Shown: one piece after another, positions 6,025-14,941 of the stretch
How positions within the stretch are numbered: the first letter of the stretch is position 1
How the letters are laid out: each line of letters starts with the position of its first letter
DNA from: a bacterium
GTDB lineage: Bacteria; Hydrothermota; Tepidihabitantia; Tepidihabitantales; Tepidihabitantaceae
Assembly: GCA_035505375.1 (NCBI GenBank)
Contig: DATJQV010000084.1
Span: 1-37,995, forward strand
Reading direction: 5' to 3'
Length of the DNA stretch: 37,995 nt
The notes under the pieces: model-generated
Told to the model about the DNA's origin: nothing
The model's database searches: none
The model's input: only the letters and a program-made list of their open reading frames with translations
Program-made: the position numbers and the translations under genes

Positions 6025-7731
6025 ATGGTTATGACTAACTTGAAGTCATTGCCCGAGAAAGCGACCGAGATGCTCGGCTGGTCTTGGCCGCAGTTCGAGA
6101 CCTACTACAGCGAACTGGCCAAGCGCAAGCTGACGCAGGTGACGCTTGAGGATTTCCTGGATGACTGGACCCGGTTCCACGACCGGTTGGACGAGGTCGG
6201 GACTCGATTGAGCATCGCCAAGGACGTGAACACGGCCGACACGGAGGCCGAGCGGAAGTTCAACCGTTTCCTCGAGGAGATTTATCCGAAGTCACAGGAG
6301 GCGGAGCAGAAGCTCAAGACCAGGTTCCTCAACAGCGGACTCCAGCAGAAGGGGTTCGAGCGACCACTGCGCCGAATGCAGGCCGACGCCGCGATTTTCC
6401 GCGAGGCGAACCTGCCGCTTCAGGTCGAGGACGCCAAGCTCGGCACCGAGTACGGCAAGATTACCGGCAGCCAGACCGTGGAGTGGGATGGACAAGAGAT
6501 CACGGTCACGCAGTTGCGGCCGGTCCTGATGGAGACCGACCGGGCGCGGCGCGAGAAAGCCTGGCGGTTGTCGGCAGAGCGGCAACTGAAGGACAGGGAT
6601 AAGCTCAACGACTTGTGGCAGAAGTTCCTCAAGCTCAGGCTGCAAATGTCGGCCAACGCCGGTTTCGCCGACTATCGCTCGTTCCGCTGGCAGGAGATGT
6701 ACCGCTTCGACTACACGCCGCAGAACTGCCGGCAGTTCCGGCTGGCGATCGAGAAGGCCGTTGTTCCCGCGGCTGCGCGCATCTACGAGCGGCGCGCAAA
6801 GCAGCTCGGACTTGCGGCCCTGAAGCCCTGGGACCAGGACGTCGACCCGCTCGGCCGCGCGCCGCTGGCGCCATTCAAGAACGGGGACGAGTTCAAGGCC
6901 GGGGTTCATTCCATCCTGACGCGGGTCGACCCGCATGTCGGCGGCTACTTCCGGACGATGATGAACGAGGGCACGCTCGACCTCGAAAACCGGAAGAACA
7001 AGGCGCCCGGGGGCTACTGTGCAACCTATGATGCCGCGAAGCTGCCGTTCATCTTCATGAACGCCGTGGGGCTGCATGGCGACGTCATGACCCTCATTCA
7101 CGAGAGCGGCCACGCGACCCACAGTTTCGAGACGCGCCGCCTGCCCTGGTTCCAGCAGCGCCACGCCGGTCTCGAATTCGCCGAGGTCGCCTCGATGGGC
7201 ATGGAGCTGCTGGCGACGCCGTACCTGGCAAAGTCAAAGGGCGGGTTCTATTCCGAAGAAGAGGCTGAACGTGCGCTGACCGAGAACCTTGAGAAGGACG
7301 TCCAGTTCTGGCCCTACATGGCCGTGGTCGACGGGTTCCAGCAGTGGGTGTACGAGAATCCGCAGGCCGCAATGGAGCCGGCGAACTGCGACCGGCAGTG
7401 GACTGAGCTCTGGAACCGGCTGATGACGGGCGTGGACTGGAGCGGATTCGAGGACGTGGTCGCGACCGGTTGGCATCGCAAGCTCCACATCTTCCTGGCG
7501 CCGTTCTACTATGTCGAATACGGGCTTGCCCAGCTGGGTGCGTGCCAGGTCTGGGCCAACGCTCAGAAGGACGAAGCCGCCGCAGTTGCCTCGTACCGCA
7601 AGGCGCTCGCGCTCGGCGGCACGCAGTCGTTGCCCGAGCTCTACGCGGCGGCCGGGGCGAAGTTCGCCTTCGACTCCGAAACGCTCGGCGCGGTCATCGG
7701 CCTCATCGAGGGGAGACTTGCCGCAGCCTGA
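6025..7731 (+). CDS. pepF: M3-family oligoendopeptidase (PepF-like zinc peptidase)
   Basis: The 568-residue cytoplasmic metallopeptidase should cleave short peptides. The zinc motif HESGH is at residues 359-363, with the downstream third-ligand helix EFAEVASMGMELLA. FRWQEMYRFDYTP, GYCATYD and the C-terminal FYYVEYGLAQLGACQVW segment are typical of the M3 oligoendopeptidase F/Pz-peptidase branch. The length fits the family and there is no signal peptide. ATG 6025 is preceded by AGAGAGG at a good distance; ATG 6031 is an alternative. The gene starts 24 bp after trmFO and is probably co-transcribed with it. Confidence 0.92.
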   Translation: MVMTNLKSLPEKATEMLGWSWPQFETYYSELAKRKLTQVTLEDFLDDWTRFHDRLDEVGTRLSIAKDVNTADTEAERKFNRFLEEIYPKSQEAEQKLKTRFLNSGLQQKGFERPLRRMQADAAIFREANLPLQVEDAKLGTEYGKITGSQTVEWDGQEITVTQLRPVLMETDRARREKAWRLSAERQLKDRDKLNDLWQKFLKLRLQMSANAGFADYRSFRWQEMYRFDYTPQNCRQFRLAIEKAVVPAAARIYERRAKQLGLAALKPWDQDVDPLGRAPLAPFKNGDEFKAGVHSILTRVDPHVGGYFRTMMNEGTLDLENRKNKAPGGYCATYDAAKLPFIFMNAVGLHGDVMTLIHESGHATHSFETRRLPWFQQRHAGLEFAEVASMGMELLATPYLAKSKGGFYSEEEAERALTENLEKDVQFWPYMAVVDGFQQWVYENPQAAMEPANCDRQWTELWNRLMTGVDWSGFEDVVATGWHRKLHIFLAPFYYVEYGLAQLGACQVWANAQKDEAAAVASYRKALALGGTQSLPELYAAAGAKFAFDSETLGAVIGLIEGRLAAA

Positions 7732-7902
7732 GGGTCGCGGTTCAACTCAGCCAAGTCGGGCCCATAGTTCTGAAATGCCAGACATTCGATTGCGGATGCT
7801 GCCCGCGACGTTCGACTCCGGAGCGCGCCGGCGGGCGTTCTGCTGTTGCCGCTCAGGTCGGAACCAACGACTACAACGTCGCAGCCTGGGGAGAGTCCGA
7901 TA

Positions 7903-10527
7903 ATGGCGACAAGGCGTCCGCTTAACCCGTTTCGCCGCGCCGACGGGACGATCCAAGTGTCGGAGCAGTTGATAGAGGCTGCACACCAAGGGTCCGATGA
8001 GGTGCTGCGCGGACTCGGCACTTCCCCTCAGGGCCTGAGCGGTGAAGAGGCCCAACGGCGACTTGACGAGCACGGCCCGAACACGGCGGTGGAGCAGCCA
8101 CATTTCCGGTACCTTCGTCTTTTCGTCCGCTGCTTGATTAACCCCCTGGTAATTCTGCTGGGCGTTCTCGCGACCATCTCCTTCGTCACCAGGGACCTGC
8201 GCGCGGGCACCGTGATGTGCGTGATGATTGCTCTGGGCGTGATTCTGAAGTTCGTCCAGGAGGCACGTGCCGATGCGGCCGCGGCCCGGCTCAAGGCGAT
8301 GATCAGCATCACAACCGCGGTTCTGCGCGACGGGCAGACCCGCGAGCTGCCGGTGCGCGACCTCGTTCCCGGCGACATCGTGGTGCTCGCGGCCGGGGAC
8401 ATGATCCCGGCCGACGTGCGGCTGCTTACGGCCAAAGACCTGTTCGTGATTCAGAGCACGCTCACGGGCGAATCCATGCCGGTGGAGAAGGCCGAGGCGG
8501 TCGAAAACGGGTCAATCACCGCGCCGCTGGAACTGCGGAACCTCTGCTATCAGGGCACGAGCGTGGAAAGCGGCAGCGCAACGGCCGTGGTCGTGACTAC
8601 CGGCCGCAAGACGTATCTGGGGTCAATGGCCAGTACCATTGTCGCCCCGCAGGCTCCTACCAGCTTTGACCGCGGCATCGGCAGGTTCACATGGCTGATG
8701 ATCCGGTTCATGTTCATAATGGTGCCGGTCGTCTTCCTCATCAACGGCTTCGTCAAGCATGACTGGGGCGCTGCGTTCCTCTTCGCTCTCGCCGTGGCAG
8801 TCGGCCTGACGCCGGAGATGCTGCCGATGATTGTGACCGTCTGCCTCTCGCGGGGCTCGATCGCCATGTCCCGGCAGAAGGTAATAGTCAAGCGACTGAA
8901 CTCGATCCAGAACTTCGGGGCGATGGACATCCTCTGCACCGACAAGACCGGCACGCTGACGATGGACCGTGTCGTGCTCGAGCAGCACTGCGACGTAGGG
9001 CTGAAAGAGGACGATACGGTGCTCGAGATGGCGTTTCTAAACAGCCACTTCCAGACCGGGCTCCGGAATATCCTGGACCGCGCAATTCTCAAGTACACGG
9101 AGAATCAGGCGAGCCTCCAGGTCGCCCAACTGGAGAAAGTGGACGAGATTCCCTTTGACTTCGCCCGCCGCCTGATGTCGGTCGTCGTTCGCCTCCGCAA
9201 CGGCAAGAACCAGCTCATCTGCAAAGGAGCGCCCGAGGCCGTTTTCCCGCGTTGTTCATACTACGAGCTGAACGGCGAGGTCTATCCGATCGCGCCATTT
9301 CTGATTGATGATTTGAAGGAGGAGTACGAACGCCTGAGCAGCGACGGATTCCGGGTGCTGGCCGTCGCGTACCGCAACATGAACCCGCGCGCCGCCTACA
9401 CCAAGGACGACGAGAACAACATGGTGTTGAAGGGCTACATGGCTTTCCTTGACCCGCCCAAGGAGTCGACACAAAGGGCGATTGAGGCGCTCAAACAGCA
9501 CGGCGTTACGGTCAAAATCCTGACCGGCGACAACGACCTCGTGAGCCGCAATGTCTGCCACCAGGTAGGCATTCCCACTGACAACGTTCTACTCGGGCCG
9601 GCCGTGGAGGCAATGTCGGATGAGGAGCTGGCCGGCAAAGTCGAGGCCGTGACGCTTTTCGCCCGGTTGTCGCCGGCGCACAAACAGCGCGTGATCCGCG
9701 CGCTCCAAAGGAAGAAGCACGTCGTGGGATTCCTCGGCGACGGCATCAACGACGCCCCGGCCTTGCGCGCCGCCGACGTCGGCATCTCCGTGGATACCGC
9801 GGTGGATATTGCCCGGGAATCCGCCGATGTCATCCTGCTCGACAAGGACCTGCTCGTACTCGAGCGGGGCGTGCTCGAAGGTCGCAAGGTCTTTGCCAAC
9901 ATCCTGAAGTACGTGCGCATGGGCGCCAGCTCGAATTTCGGCAACATGTTCAGCGTGCTGGGTGCGAGCGCCTGGCTGCCGTTCCTGCCCATGGCGCCGA
10001 TCCAGATCCTCACCAACAACCTGCTTTACGATTTCTCTCAGCTTCCCATTCCCGCCGACAACGTGGACCCCGAGCAGGTTACGCGACCCCGGCCCTGGTC
10101 GATGAGCGAGATCACGCGCTTCATCGTCCTTATCGGCCCCTGCAGTTCGATATTCGACTACACAACCTTCCTGATGATGTATTTCCTCTTCCACTGCAAG
10201 ACCCTGGCGCAGGCACCAATGTTCCAGACCGGCTGGTTCGTAGAGTCGCTGCTCACCCAGACGCTCATCATCCACGTGATTCGTACGAACAAACTCCCGT
10301 TCATTGAGAGCCGTGCGAGCAATGCCCTCACGCTTACGACCCTGGCGGTGATGGCAGTCGGCGTATATCTGCCATTCTCACCGATAGCCGGGGCGTTGGG
10401 CTTCGTGCGACTGCCGCCGCTTTACTGGCCGTTGCTCGCGCTGACCCTCGTGTGCTACATTCTCCTGACGCAGGGCGTGAAGCGCCTGCTGCTCAGCAAG
10501 AAATGGATAGAGGCAGCGGCAGGGTAG
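7903..10527 (+). CDS. mgtA: Magnesium-translocating P-type ATPase (P3B, MgtA/MgtB type)
   Basis: The 874-residue inner-membrane pump would import Mg2+ at the expense of ATP. Visible motifs in order are the actuator TGES (188-191), the phosphorylation site DKTGT with Asp347, the nucleotide-binding KGAPE, and the hinge GDGINDAP (612-619). The region after the hinge (RMGASSNFGNMFSVLGAS, QILTNNLLYDFSQ, IPADNVDPE) is specific to the Mg2+ pump subgroup and argues against Ca2+ or heavy-metal ATPases. ATG 7903 is chosen because GGGGAGAG lies upstream and the protein then starts like other MgtA proteins. An upstream TTG at 7846 is open but less likely. The 171-bp upstream gap shows no recognisable Mg2+ riboswitch by eye. 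Confidence 0.94.
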   Translation: MATRRPLNPFRRADGTIQVSEQLIEAAHQGSDEVLRGLGTSPQGLSGEEAQRRLDEHGPNTAVEQPHFRYLRLFVRCLINPLVILLGVLATISFVTRDLRAGTVMCVMIALGVILKFVQEARADAAAARLKAMISITTAVLRDGQTRELPVRDLVPGDIVVLAAGDMIPADVRLLTAKDLFVIQSTLTGESMPVEKAEAVENGSITAPLELRNLCYQGTSVESGSATAVVVTTGRKTYLGSMASTIVAPQAPTSFDRGIGRFTWLMIRFMFIMVPVVFLINGFVKHDWGAAFLFALAVAVGLTPEMLPMIVTVCLSRGSIAMSRQKVIVKRLNSIQNFGAMDILCTDKTGTLTMDRVVLEQHCDVGLKEDDTVLEMAFLNSHFQTGLRNILDRAILKYTENQASLQVAQLEKVDEIPFDFARRLMSVVVRLRNGKNQLICKGAPEAVFPRCSYYELNGEVYPIAPFLIDDLKEEYERLSSDGFRVLAVAYRNMNPRAAYTKDDENNMVLKGYMAFLDPPKESTQRAIEALKQHGVTVKILTGDNDLVSRNVCHQVGIPTDNVLLGPAVEAMSDEELAGKVEAVTLFARLSPAHKQRVIRALQRKKHVVGFLGDGINDAPALRAADVGISVDTAVDIARESADVILLDKDLLVLERGVLEGRKVFANILKYVRMGASSNFGNMFSVLGASAWLPFLPMAPIQILTNNLLYDFSQLPIPADNVDPEQVTRPRPWSMSEITRFIVLIGPCSSIFDYTTFLMMYFLFHCKTLAQAPMFQTGWFVESLLTQTLIIHVIRTNKLPFIESRASNALTLTTLAVMAVGVYLPFSPIAGALGFVRLPPLYWPLLALTLVCYILLTQGVKRLLLSKKWIEAAAG

Positions 10528-10580
10528 CCTCGCTTTGCCGCCGACAGACCTCCGCCCGCTGCCCGTCCTCCCGACATTGT

Positions 10581-10608
10581 TTGACAAGCAACTGACACGG
10601 TCTAGGAT
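10581..10608 (+). promoter_or_regulatory. Promoter of the secreted protein gene at 10615, leaderless geometry
   Basis: A perfect TTGACA (10581-10586), a 16-bp spacer and TAGGAT (10603-10608) are followed six bases later by the GTG start codon. No Shine-Dalgarno is present, in line with a leaderless message. Confidence 0.6.
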
Positions 10609-10614
10609 TCTCGC

Positions 10615-12102
10615 GTGAAGCATGTGTTCCGAGGCTTGGCCGTCATCGTGGTGCTTGTCCTCCTGGCGCAGGCTTGGAATTCGCCCGTGCTCTGGAACGT
10701 CTGCAACTCCGCGGCCGTATCGGGTGGTACAATCGTGGTCGATGCGGATTGCATCGATTCCATCCGGCCGCCGGCCGGCGATTTCGCGCTGCGGGTTTTC
10801 TACTCAAGCGACAGTGAGGCGACGTGGCAGCAGGCGTCGATGGACGCGGTCGCGCAACCGGGCTACGACAGCACGTACGAGGGCAGGTTCCCCGCGCCCG
10901 CGGCGGGAATGGTCTATTACTACGTGCGTGCGGACAACGGCACCAACTACGGCACCGAGTCACCGGTGAACACTGCCGACGCCTGGCCCGTGCCCGACAA
11001 CCTGCTGGCCGAGACGGCACTGGAAGGAACCGGGGACACCATGAACAACCCGGACGGCGAGTGGCTTGACCTGACCAGTTGCGCCATGGGGTACTCGGCC
11101 GGCTACATCTACGCCCGGCTAACCAACCACTACACGTCCTGGCCGACCAGCGGCGGGCTGTTCGGGCCCTGGTACGTCTACTCGGCAGGTTTCTGGAACT
11201 CCGAGGCCTCGACCCGCGACACGCTCGGTTACACGATGACCCATGTTAACGTCCTGTCCTACACCGACGGACTCTACGAGCTCAATCGCTACGAGAGCAC
11301 CTACACGCGGATCGGCGACATCGACATCCAGACCTCGGGCAACCGGCTGATCATGCGCTGCAAGATATCCGACCTCGCCGCACGGCCCGGATTCCAGCCG
11401 TGGCCCAACCAGTGCGGGTATCTTTGCGGTGCCAAGGGCGACGCCCGCACCGCCAATCTGTCACTGCAGAGCAAGGATAACGACACAACCAACGCAGCCC
11501 GCTTCTACATCAACCGCACGCCTCGCCTGGTCGTCGGGCAGAACAAGCCGCCGGCCCTGACCAACTCGCGGGTGATACCCCAGAGCGGTCCGTTGGGAAC
11601 CGCGTTCTGGTTCTCGACCCGCTACTCGGACGCGGACTCCAACCTGCCGGTGCTGCACGCGGTGGTCATTGATGGCGAGACGATAGCACTCAAGCCGACC
11701 CATCACCAATACTGGGGCCCGGACGTGTTCGACTGCCACGACAGCGGCTTTGCGGTTGGCCCGCACCATTTCCAGTTCGTGTTCAGCGACGGCGCAGCCC
11801 TCGTCGCAAGCACGCCGGACACGTTCCTCGTGACCGCCGGTGCGGTTGCTGAAGTCGAGAAGTCCGGCTCGGCGCGTTTCTCGGTCGAGCCAAACCCGTT
11901 CCACGGCACGACCGTGGTGAGCATGGCGGGCTCTCAACCGCGGACACTGGCCATCTGCGATGTCCAGGGACGGACAATCCGCTCGATACCGGCCCGGTCC
12001 CCGGCTCTTCAATTGGACCTGCGGTCGTTTCCAGCCGGAGTCTACTTCCTGCGCGCGGACGGCTCGTCCCAGCGCCGGCTGCTGGTGAAACTCGGCCGGT
12101 AA
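10615..12102 (+). CDS. Secreted protein of unknown function with C-terminal sorting domain
   Basis: The 495-residue product has a signal peptide (residues 1-20, AVIVVLVLLAQA). Its Gly/Tyr/Ser/Thr-rich body shows beta-sandwich character (VYYYVRADNGTNYGTESPV near residue 105). About 90 C-terminal residues form a Por/T9SS-like sorting domain (FSVEPNPFHGTTVVSM, CDVQGRTIRSI, AGVYFLRADG). The central region (about 130-330) is not recognised. It carries several cysteines, consistent with an exported protein. GTG 10615 is chosen because a strong promoter ends six bases upstream. It lies between the Mg2+ pump and mscL with its own promoter and a following hairpin, so it is probably a single-gene unit. 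Confidence 0.8.
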   Translation: MKHVFRGLAVIVVLVLLAQAWNSPVLWNVCNSAAVSGGTIVVDADCIDSIRPPAGDFALRVFYSSDSEATWQQASMDAVAQPGYDSTYEGRFPAPAAGMVYYYVRADNGTNYGTESPVNTADAWPVPDNLLAETALEGTGDTMNNPDGEWLDLTSCAMGYSAGYIYARLTNHYTSWPTSGGLFGPWYVYSAGFWNSEASTRDTLGYTMTHVNVLSYTDGLYELNRYESTYTRIGDIDIQTSGNRLIMRCKISDLAARPGFQPWPNQCGYLCGAKGDARTANLSLQSKDNDTTNAARFYINRTPRLVVGQNKPPALTNSRVIPQSGPLGTAFWFSTRYSDADSNLPVLHAVVIDGETIALKPTHHQYWGPDVFDCHDSGFAVGPHHFQFVFSDGAALVASTPDTFLVTAGAVAEVEKSGSARFSVEPNPFHGTTVVSMAGSQPRTLAICDVQGRTIRSIPARSPALQLDLRSFPAGVYFLRADGSSQRRLLVKLGR

Positions 12103-12124
12103 ACGCGAGCCGATCCCGCTTGAC

Positions 12125-12144
12125 TTCGGCCGATTCCGGCCGAA
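12125..12144 (+). terminator. Hairpin after the secreted protein gene
   Basis: TTCGGCCG (12125-12132) and CGGCCGAA (12137-12144) form a perfect 8-bp stem with an ATTC loop, 23 bp after the stop codon. It lacks a T-tract. It sits between two GCTTGAC words (12118-12124 and 12149-12155), so a role in mscL control is an alternative. Confidence 0.5.
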
Positions 12145-12199
12145 AATCGCTTGACGGGCAAGCATAGTAGCGGATGCTTATTAAGAAAGGAGTGAACCC

Positions 12200-12652
12200 A
12201 TGATCAAAGAGTTCAAAGAGTTCATCATGCGCGGGAACGTGATGGACATGGCCGTCGGTATCATCATCGGCGCCGCGTTCGGTACGATCGTCAGCTCGCT
12301 GGTGAACGACGTCATCATGCCGCCCATCGGTCTGCTGTTGGGCAAGGTCGACTTCTCGAACATGTTCGCCGTACTCAAGCAGGGCGCGACACCGGGTCCG
12401 TACGCCTCGGTGGCAGCAGCCAAGGCGGCGGGAGCGGTAACGCTCAACTTCGGCGTGTTCGTCAACACCATCATAAATTTCGTCATCGTCGGCTTCGCCA
12501 TCTTCATGTTGGTCAAAGGCGTCAATCAACTCAAGCGGCCCAAGCCGGCCCCGGCCGCCGCGCCGACCACGAAGGACTGTCCGCACTGCTTCTCGTCGAT
12601 ACCCATCAAGGCGACGCGCTGCCCGAACTGCACGTCTGAACTGACGGCATAG
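12200..12652 (+). CDS. mscL: Large-conductance mechanosensitive channel MscL with zinc-ribbon tail
   Basis: MscL forms a homopentameric inner-membrane pore that opens under membrane tension and releases solutes during osmotic downshock. The first 115 residues match the family: the N-terminal amphipathic helix [16 protein letters not shown], the pore helix [25 protein letters not shown], the periplasmic loop and the second helix [18 protein letters not shown]. After an Ala/Pro linker the C-terminus carries CPHC and CPNC, a four-cysteine zinc-ribbon-like module of about 25 residues that replaces the usual charged helix. AAAGGAG lies seven bases before the ATG. A TTGACG at 12151 may be the -35 box, but the -10 is unclear. 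Confidence 0.95.
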   Translation: MIKEFKEFIMRGNVMDMAVGIIIGAAFGTIVSSLVNDVIMPPIGLLLGKVDFSNMFAVLKQGATPGPYASVAAAKAAGAVTLNFGVFVNTIINFVIVGFAIFMLVKGVNQLKRPKPAPAAAPTTKDCPHCFSSIPIKATRCPNCTSELTA

Positions 12653-12680
12653 CGTCCGAACCCGCCGGATAGGAGAAGAC

Positions 12681-13556
12681 ATGACCCGTATAGGGATAGC
12701 GTTGGCTCTTGTGGCGACCCTGGCTGCGGCCACGCCCTGGAACCTCGCGGCCGACGCCAACCTGACGCTCAACCAGAACGCCTACACCAACAACTGGGGC
12801 GGCGGCGCGACCGGCCTGCTTGCCTATGCCCTCAACTCCAACTCGCTGGCCGAGAAGCAGCTCAACTCGAAGATGAACACCCGAAGTACCCTGAAGCTCG
12901 CTTTCGGCCAGACCTCGACCCAGGATACGTCTGGTAACTGGGGCGCGCTGGTGAAGTCGACCGACGAGATTGACCTCGAATCGGTGCTCCGTTTCACCCT
13001 CGGCTTCGTCGTGGACCCCTTCGCAAGCGCCGAGGTCCAGAGCCAGTTCTGGGACAAGAGCGACGCGACTCTGAGCCGATACTTCAATCCAATGGACCTG
13101 AACGAAGGGCTCGGTCTCGCCCGGCAGATTGTGAAACACGATAAGACCGAACTCGTGAGCCGGCTCGGTTTCGGCCTCAAACAGAAGTTCGACCGCCAGG
13201 CGCTGGTGGTGGATACTTTTGGCCTGGTAGCAGATCGCGAGAACCGCAGCAGCAACTACGGCGGTATTACCTTCGCGACTGACTTCACAACGCCGCTGGC
13301 GCAGGAGAAGATTCTCTACACCAGCAAGCTGACCTTGTTCCAGGCCCTGTTCTACTCCGAGGCGTCCATGCACACGGGCTCCACTGCCGATTACTGGAAG
13401 GCGCTCGACGTCGGCTGGGAGAACGTCTTCGCCGTCAGCGTTACCAAGGTGCTGATGGTCAACCTCGACGCGCAGTTGCTGTATGACAAGGAGATAGACA
13501 CGAAGGTCCGTCTCAAGGAAACGCTGGCGCTGGGACTGACCTGCAAGCTCATCTAG
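12681..13556 (+). CDS. DUF3078-type outer-membrane protein
   Basis: The 291-residue protein has a signal peptide (residues 1-18) and then a run of alternating polar and hydrophobic strands typical of a beta-barrel. Motifs of the DUF3078 family are visible: NLTLNQNAYTNNWGGG near the mature start, LKLAFGQTST, KSTDEIDLESV and a final strand ending in LTCKLI. This family is described mainly in Bacteroidota; its function is not known. AGGAGA precedes the ATG. It starts 28 bp after mscL and may be read from the same transcript; a hairpin follows it. Confidence 0.75.
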   Translation: MTRIGIALALVATLAAATPWNLAADANLTLNQNAYTNNWGGGATGLLAYALNSNSLAEKQLNSKMNTRSTLKLAFGQTSTQDTSGNWGALVKSTDEIDLESVLRFTLGFVVDPFASAEVQSQFWDKSDATLSRYFNPMDLNEGLGLARQIVKHDKTELVSRLGFGLKQKFDRQALVVDTFGLVADRENRSSNYGGITFATDFTTPLAQEKILYTSKLTLFQALFYSEASMHTGSTADYWKALDVGWENVFAVSVTKVLMVNLDAQLLYDKEIDTKVRLKETLALGLTCKLI

Positions 13557-13582
13557 ATTCGCGCGCACGGGAAACGTCATGT

Positions 13583-13601
13583 GGCGGGGGTTCTCCCCGC
13601 C
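13583..13601 (+). terminator. Terminator after the DUF3078 gene
   Basis: GGCGGGG (13583-13589) and CCCCGCC (13595-13601) form a 7-bp stem with a 5-nt loop, followed by GCTTTGTT. It lies 27 bp after the stop codon. Confidence 0.6.
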
Positions 13602-13638
13602 GCTTTGTTGGGCAGTGCCTTCGCGCGTATGTTGGCAG

Positions 13639-13760
13639 AATGACCAATTCTCAAGCCCCAATTCCCAATCAAGCCCCAGTACTCAATGACGAGCTTCAGC
13701 CCTCCTGCCCGGTCACTCGTGCTTGAATGGTCATTGGTGCTTGGTCATTGGGACTTCAGG
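13639..13760. repeat. Inverted array of AATGACC/AAGCCCC heptads
   Basis: The left arm reads as 7-bp units (AATGACC, AATTCTC, AAGCCCC, AATTCCC and onwards to ACTCAATGAC at 13690). The right arm (about 13711-13760) carries the reverse complement type (GGTCATT, GGTGCTT, GGTCATT, GGGACTT). The two arms could fold into a long hairpin around a 20-bp centre. The rest of this 250-bp gap holds only the preceding terminator and the ribosome site of the next gene. Confidence 0.6.
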
Positions 13761-13809
13761 CGGGCCTGCGATTCTTGCCGGGCGTCCTGCCTGTCGCTAT
13801 GATAAGGAA

Positions 13810-14373
13810 ATGAAAGGCAGAATCGAGCTGGAGCTGCACGAGCCGAATCAGCTCTTTAACTCGATGGACCCGTCGCCATTCGTCGACCGGGACCTCGACG
13901 GCGACGCCGAAGAGTTCATCCTCAATTGGGCGCAGGAGTATGCGCACCGGGACCCGCTGTCACTGACCATCCACCTTGAGCACATGCCGGCCGAGAACCC
14001 GACCGCATGGATGGCCGAGGCCGTGCACAACTTCTTCGGGTACCGGGCCAGACTGAACCGGCTCGCGTTCCGACGCCTGATGGACGACGGCCGAACCAGC
14101 CTGATGGTGGGGCTTGCGTTTCTCGCCGGCTGCCTCGCTATCCGCAACCTGGTGCTCGGCCACACGGCCGGCGCCTGGGCCGCGCTCCTGCGTGAGATTC
14201 TGACCGTCGCCGGCTGGGTTGCGATGTGGCGGCCGGTTCAGATCTACCTCCACGAATGGTGGCCGCTGTGGCGCAGAGGTCGGGTGCTTACGCGGCTGAG
14301 CAAGATGCCGGTCGAGGTCGTCCAGAAGAAACCCGGGACCGCGTTTGCGGCTCCCGGCGAGCTACCGAAGTGA
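13810..14373 (+). CDS. Small membrane protein of unknown function upstream of lspA
   Basis: The 187-residue protein begins at ATG 13810 behind AAGGA; longer in-frame starts would run through the heptad repeat array. An acidic N-terminal half (PSPFVDRDLDGDAEEFILNW, about residues 18-37, and PLSLTIHLEHM) is followed by two hydrophobic segments near residues 100-115 and 120-140, then a basic tail. I recall similar uncharacterised proteins, but no function is known to me. Its stop codon overlaps the lspA GTG (GTGA), so the two are translationally coupled, which suggests a role at the membrane. Confidence 0.65.
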   Translation: MKGRIELELHEPNQLFNSMDPSPFVDRDLDGDAEEFILNWAQEYAHRDPLSLTIHLEHMPAENPTAWMAEAVHNFFGYRARLNRLAFRRLMDDGRTSLMVGLAFLAGCLAIRNLVLGHTAGAWAALLREILTVAGWVAMWRPVQIYLHEWWPLWRRGRVLTRLSKMPVEVVQKKPGTAFAAPGELPK

Positions 14374-14903
14374 AGAGGCTCACATGGGGGCCGCGCTTCT
14401 GGTTTGTCGTCTCGGCAGTGCTGGCGCTGGCACTCGACCAGGTCTCGAAATGGTTGGTCCGCGCGCACTTGACCCCACACGTACCGCAACGCGTCTTTGG
14501 CGAGACGCTCAGGTTCATCCTGACCAACAACGAGCACGGTCTGTTTGGAATTTCCTACGGCGCGCCCTGGATGCACTACGCGCTGCCGCTGGTGGTCGTC
14601 GTCCTAGTGATTTACCTTGCGTGGCGCAGTCCCGACCGATGGACCGGCATCGGGCTCGGGCTGGTGCTCGGCGGCGGCGTCAGCAACAACCTGATTGACC
14701 GGGTGCGCTTTGGGTCGGTCGTAGACTTCATTGACATGGGCACGCGGACCTGGCGCTGGTACACGTACAACCTCGCCGATGCATTTGCGGTGGCCGGGGT
14801 TATCATGATCCTCACGCACGAATTCCTCGGTTGGGGCAGGCGCAAGCCCGCCGCAACTGCCGATTCGAAGGCAGGCAAACCGTCGCCGCCAGGTCCCGGG
14901 TAG
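14370..14903 (+). CDS. lspA: Lipoprotein signal peptidase (signal peptidase II)
   Basis: LspA is an inner-membrane aspartyl protease that removes the signal peptide of lipoproteins after lipid attachment. The 177-residue product has four membrane helices and the family motifs: ALDQVSKWLV (helix 1), TNNEHGLFGI, SNNLIDRVRFGSVVDFIDM with the first catalytic Asp in NLIDR, and YNLADAFAVAGVIMI with the second catalytic Asp in NLAD. The GTG start overlaps the stop codon of the upstream gene (GTGA). The C-terminal tail is basic and Ala/Pro-rich. The region from VVDFID to the end is partly repeated downstream at 16552-16734 and 17791-17920. Confidence 0.95.
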   Translation: MKRLTWGPRFWFVVSAVLALALDQVSKWLVRAHLTPHVPQRVFGETLRFILTNNEHGLFGISYGAPWMHYALPLVVVVLVIYLAWRSPDRWTGIGLGLVLGGGVSNNLIDRVRFGSVVDFIDMGTRTWRWYTYNLADAFAVAGVIMILTHEFLGWGRRKPAATADSKAGKPSPPGPG

Positions 14904-14941
14904 GGCTGGTCGTAGGTAGTGAGCGTCGGAAAGGAGAGCGA

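Noticed and set aside
7732-7902. Possible Mg2+-sensing leader upstream of mgtA
   Set aside because: The 171-bp gap shows no recognisable M-box or mgtA-leader features by eye. A covariance search would be needed to revive the idea.
10528-10580. Terminator sought after mgtA
   Set aside because: No convincing stem followed by a T-tract was found; the gap is only 87 bp before the next start and is mostly taken up by the next promoter.
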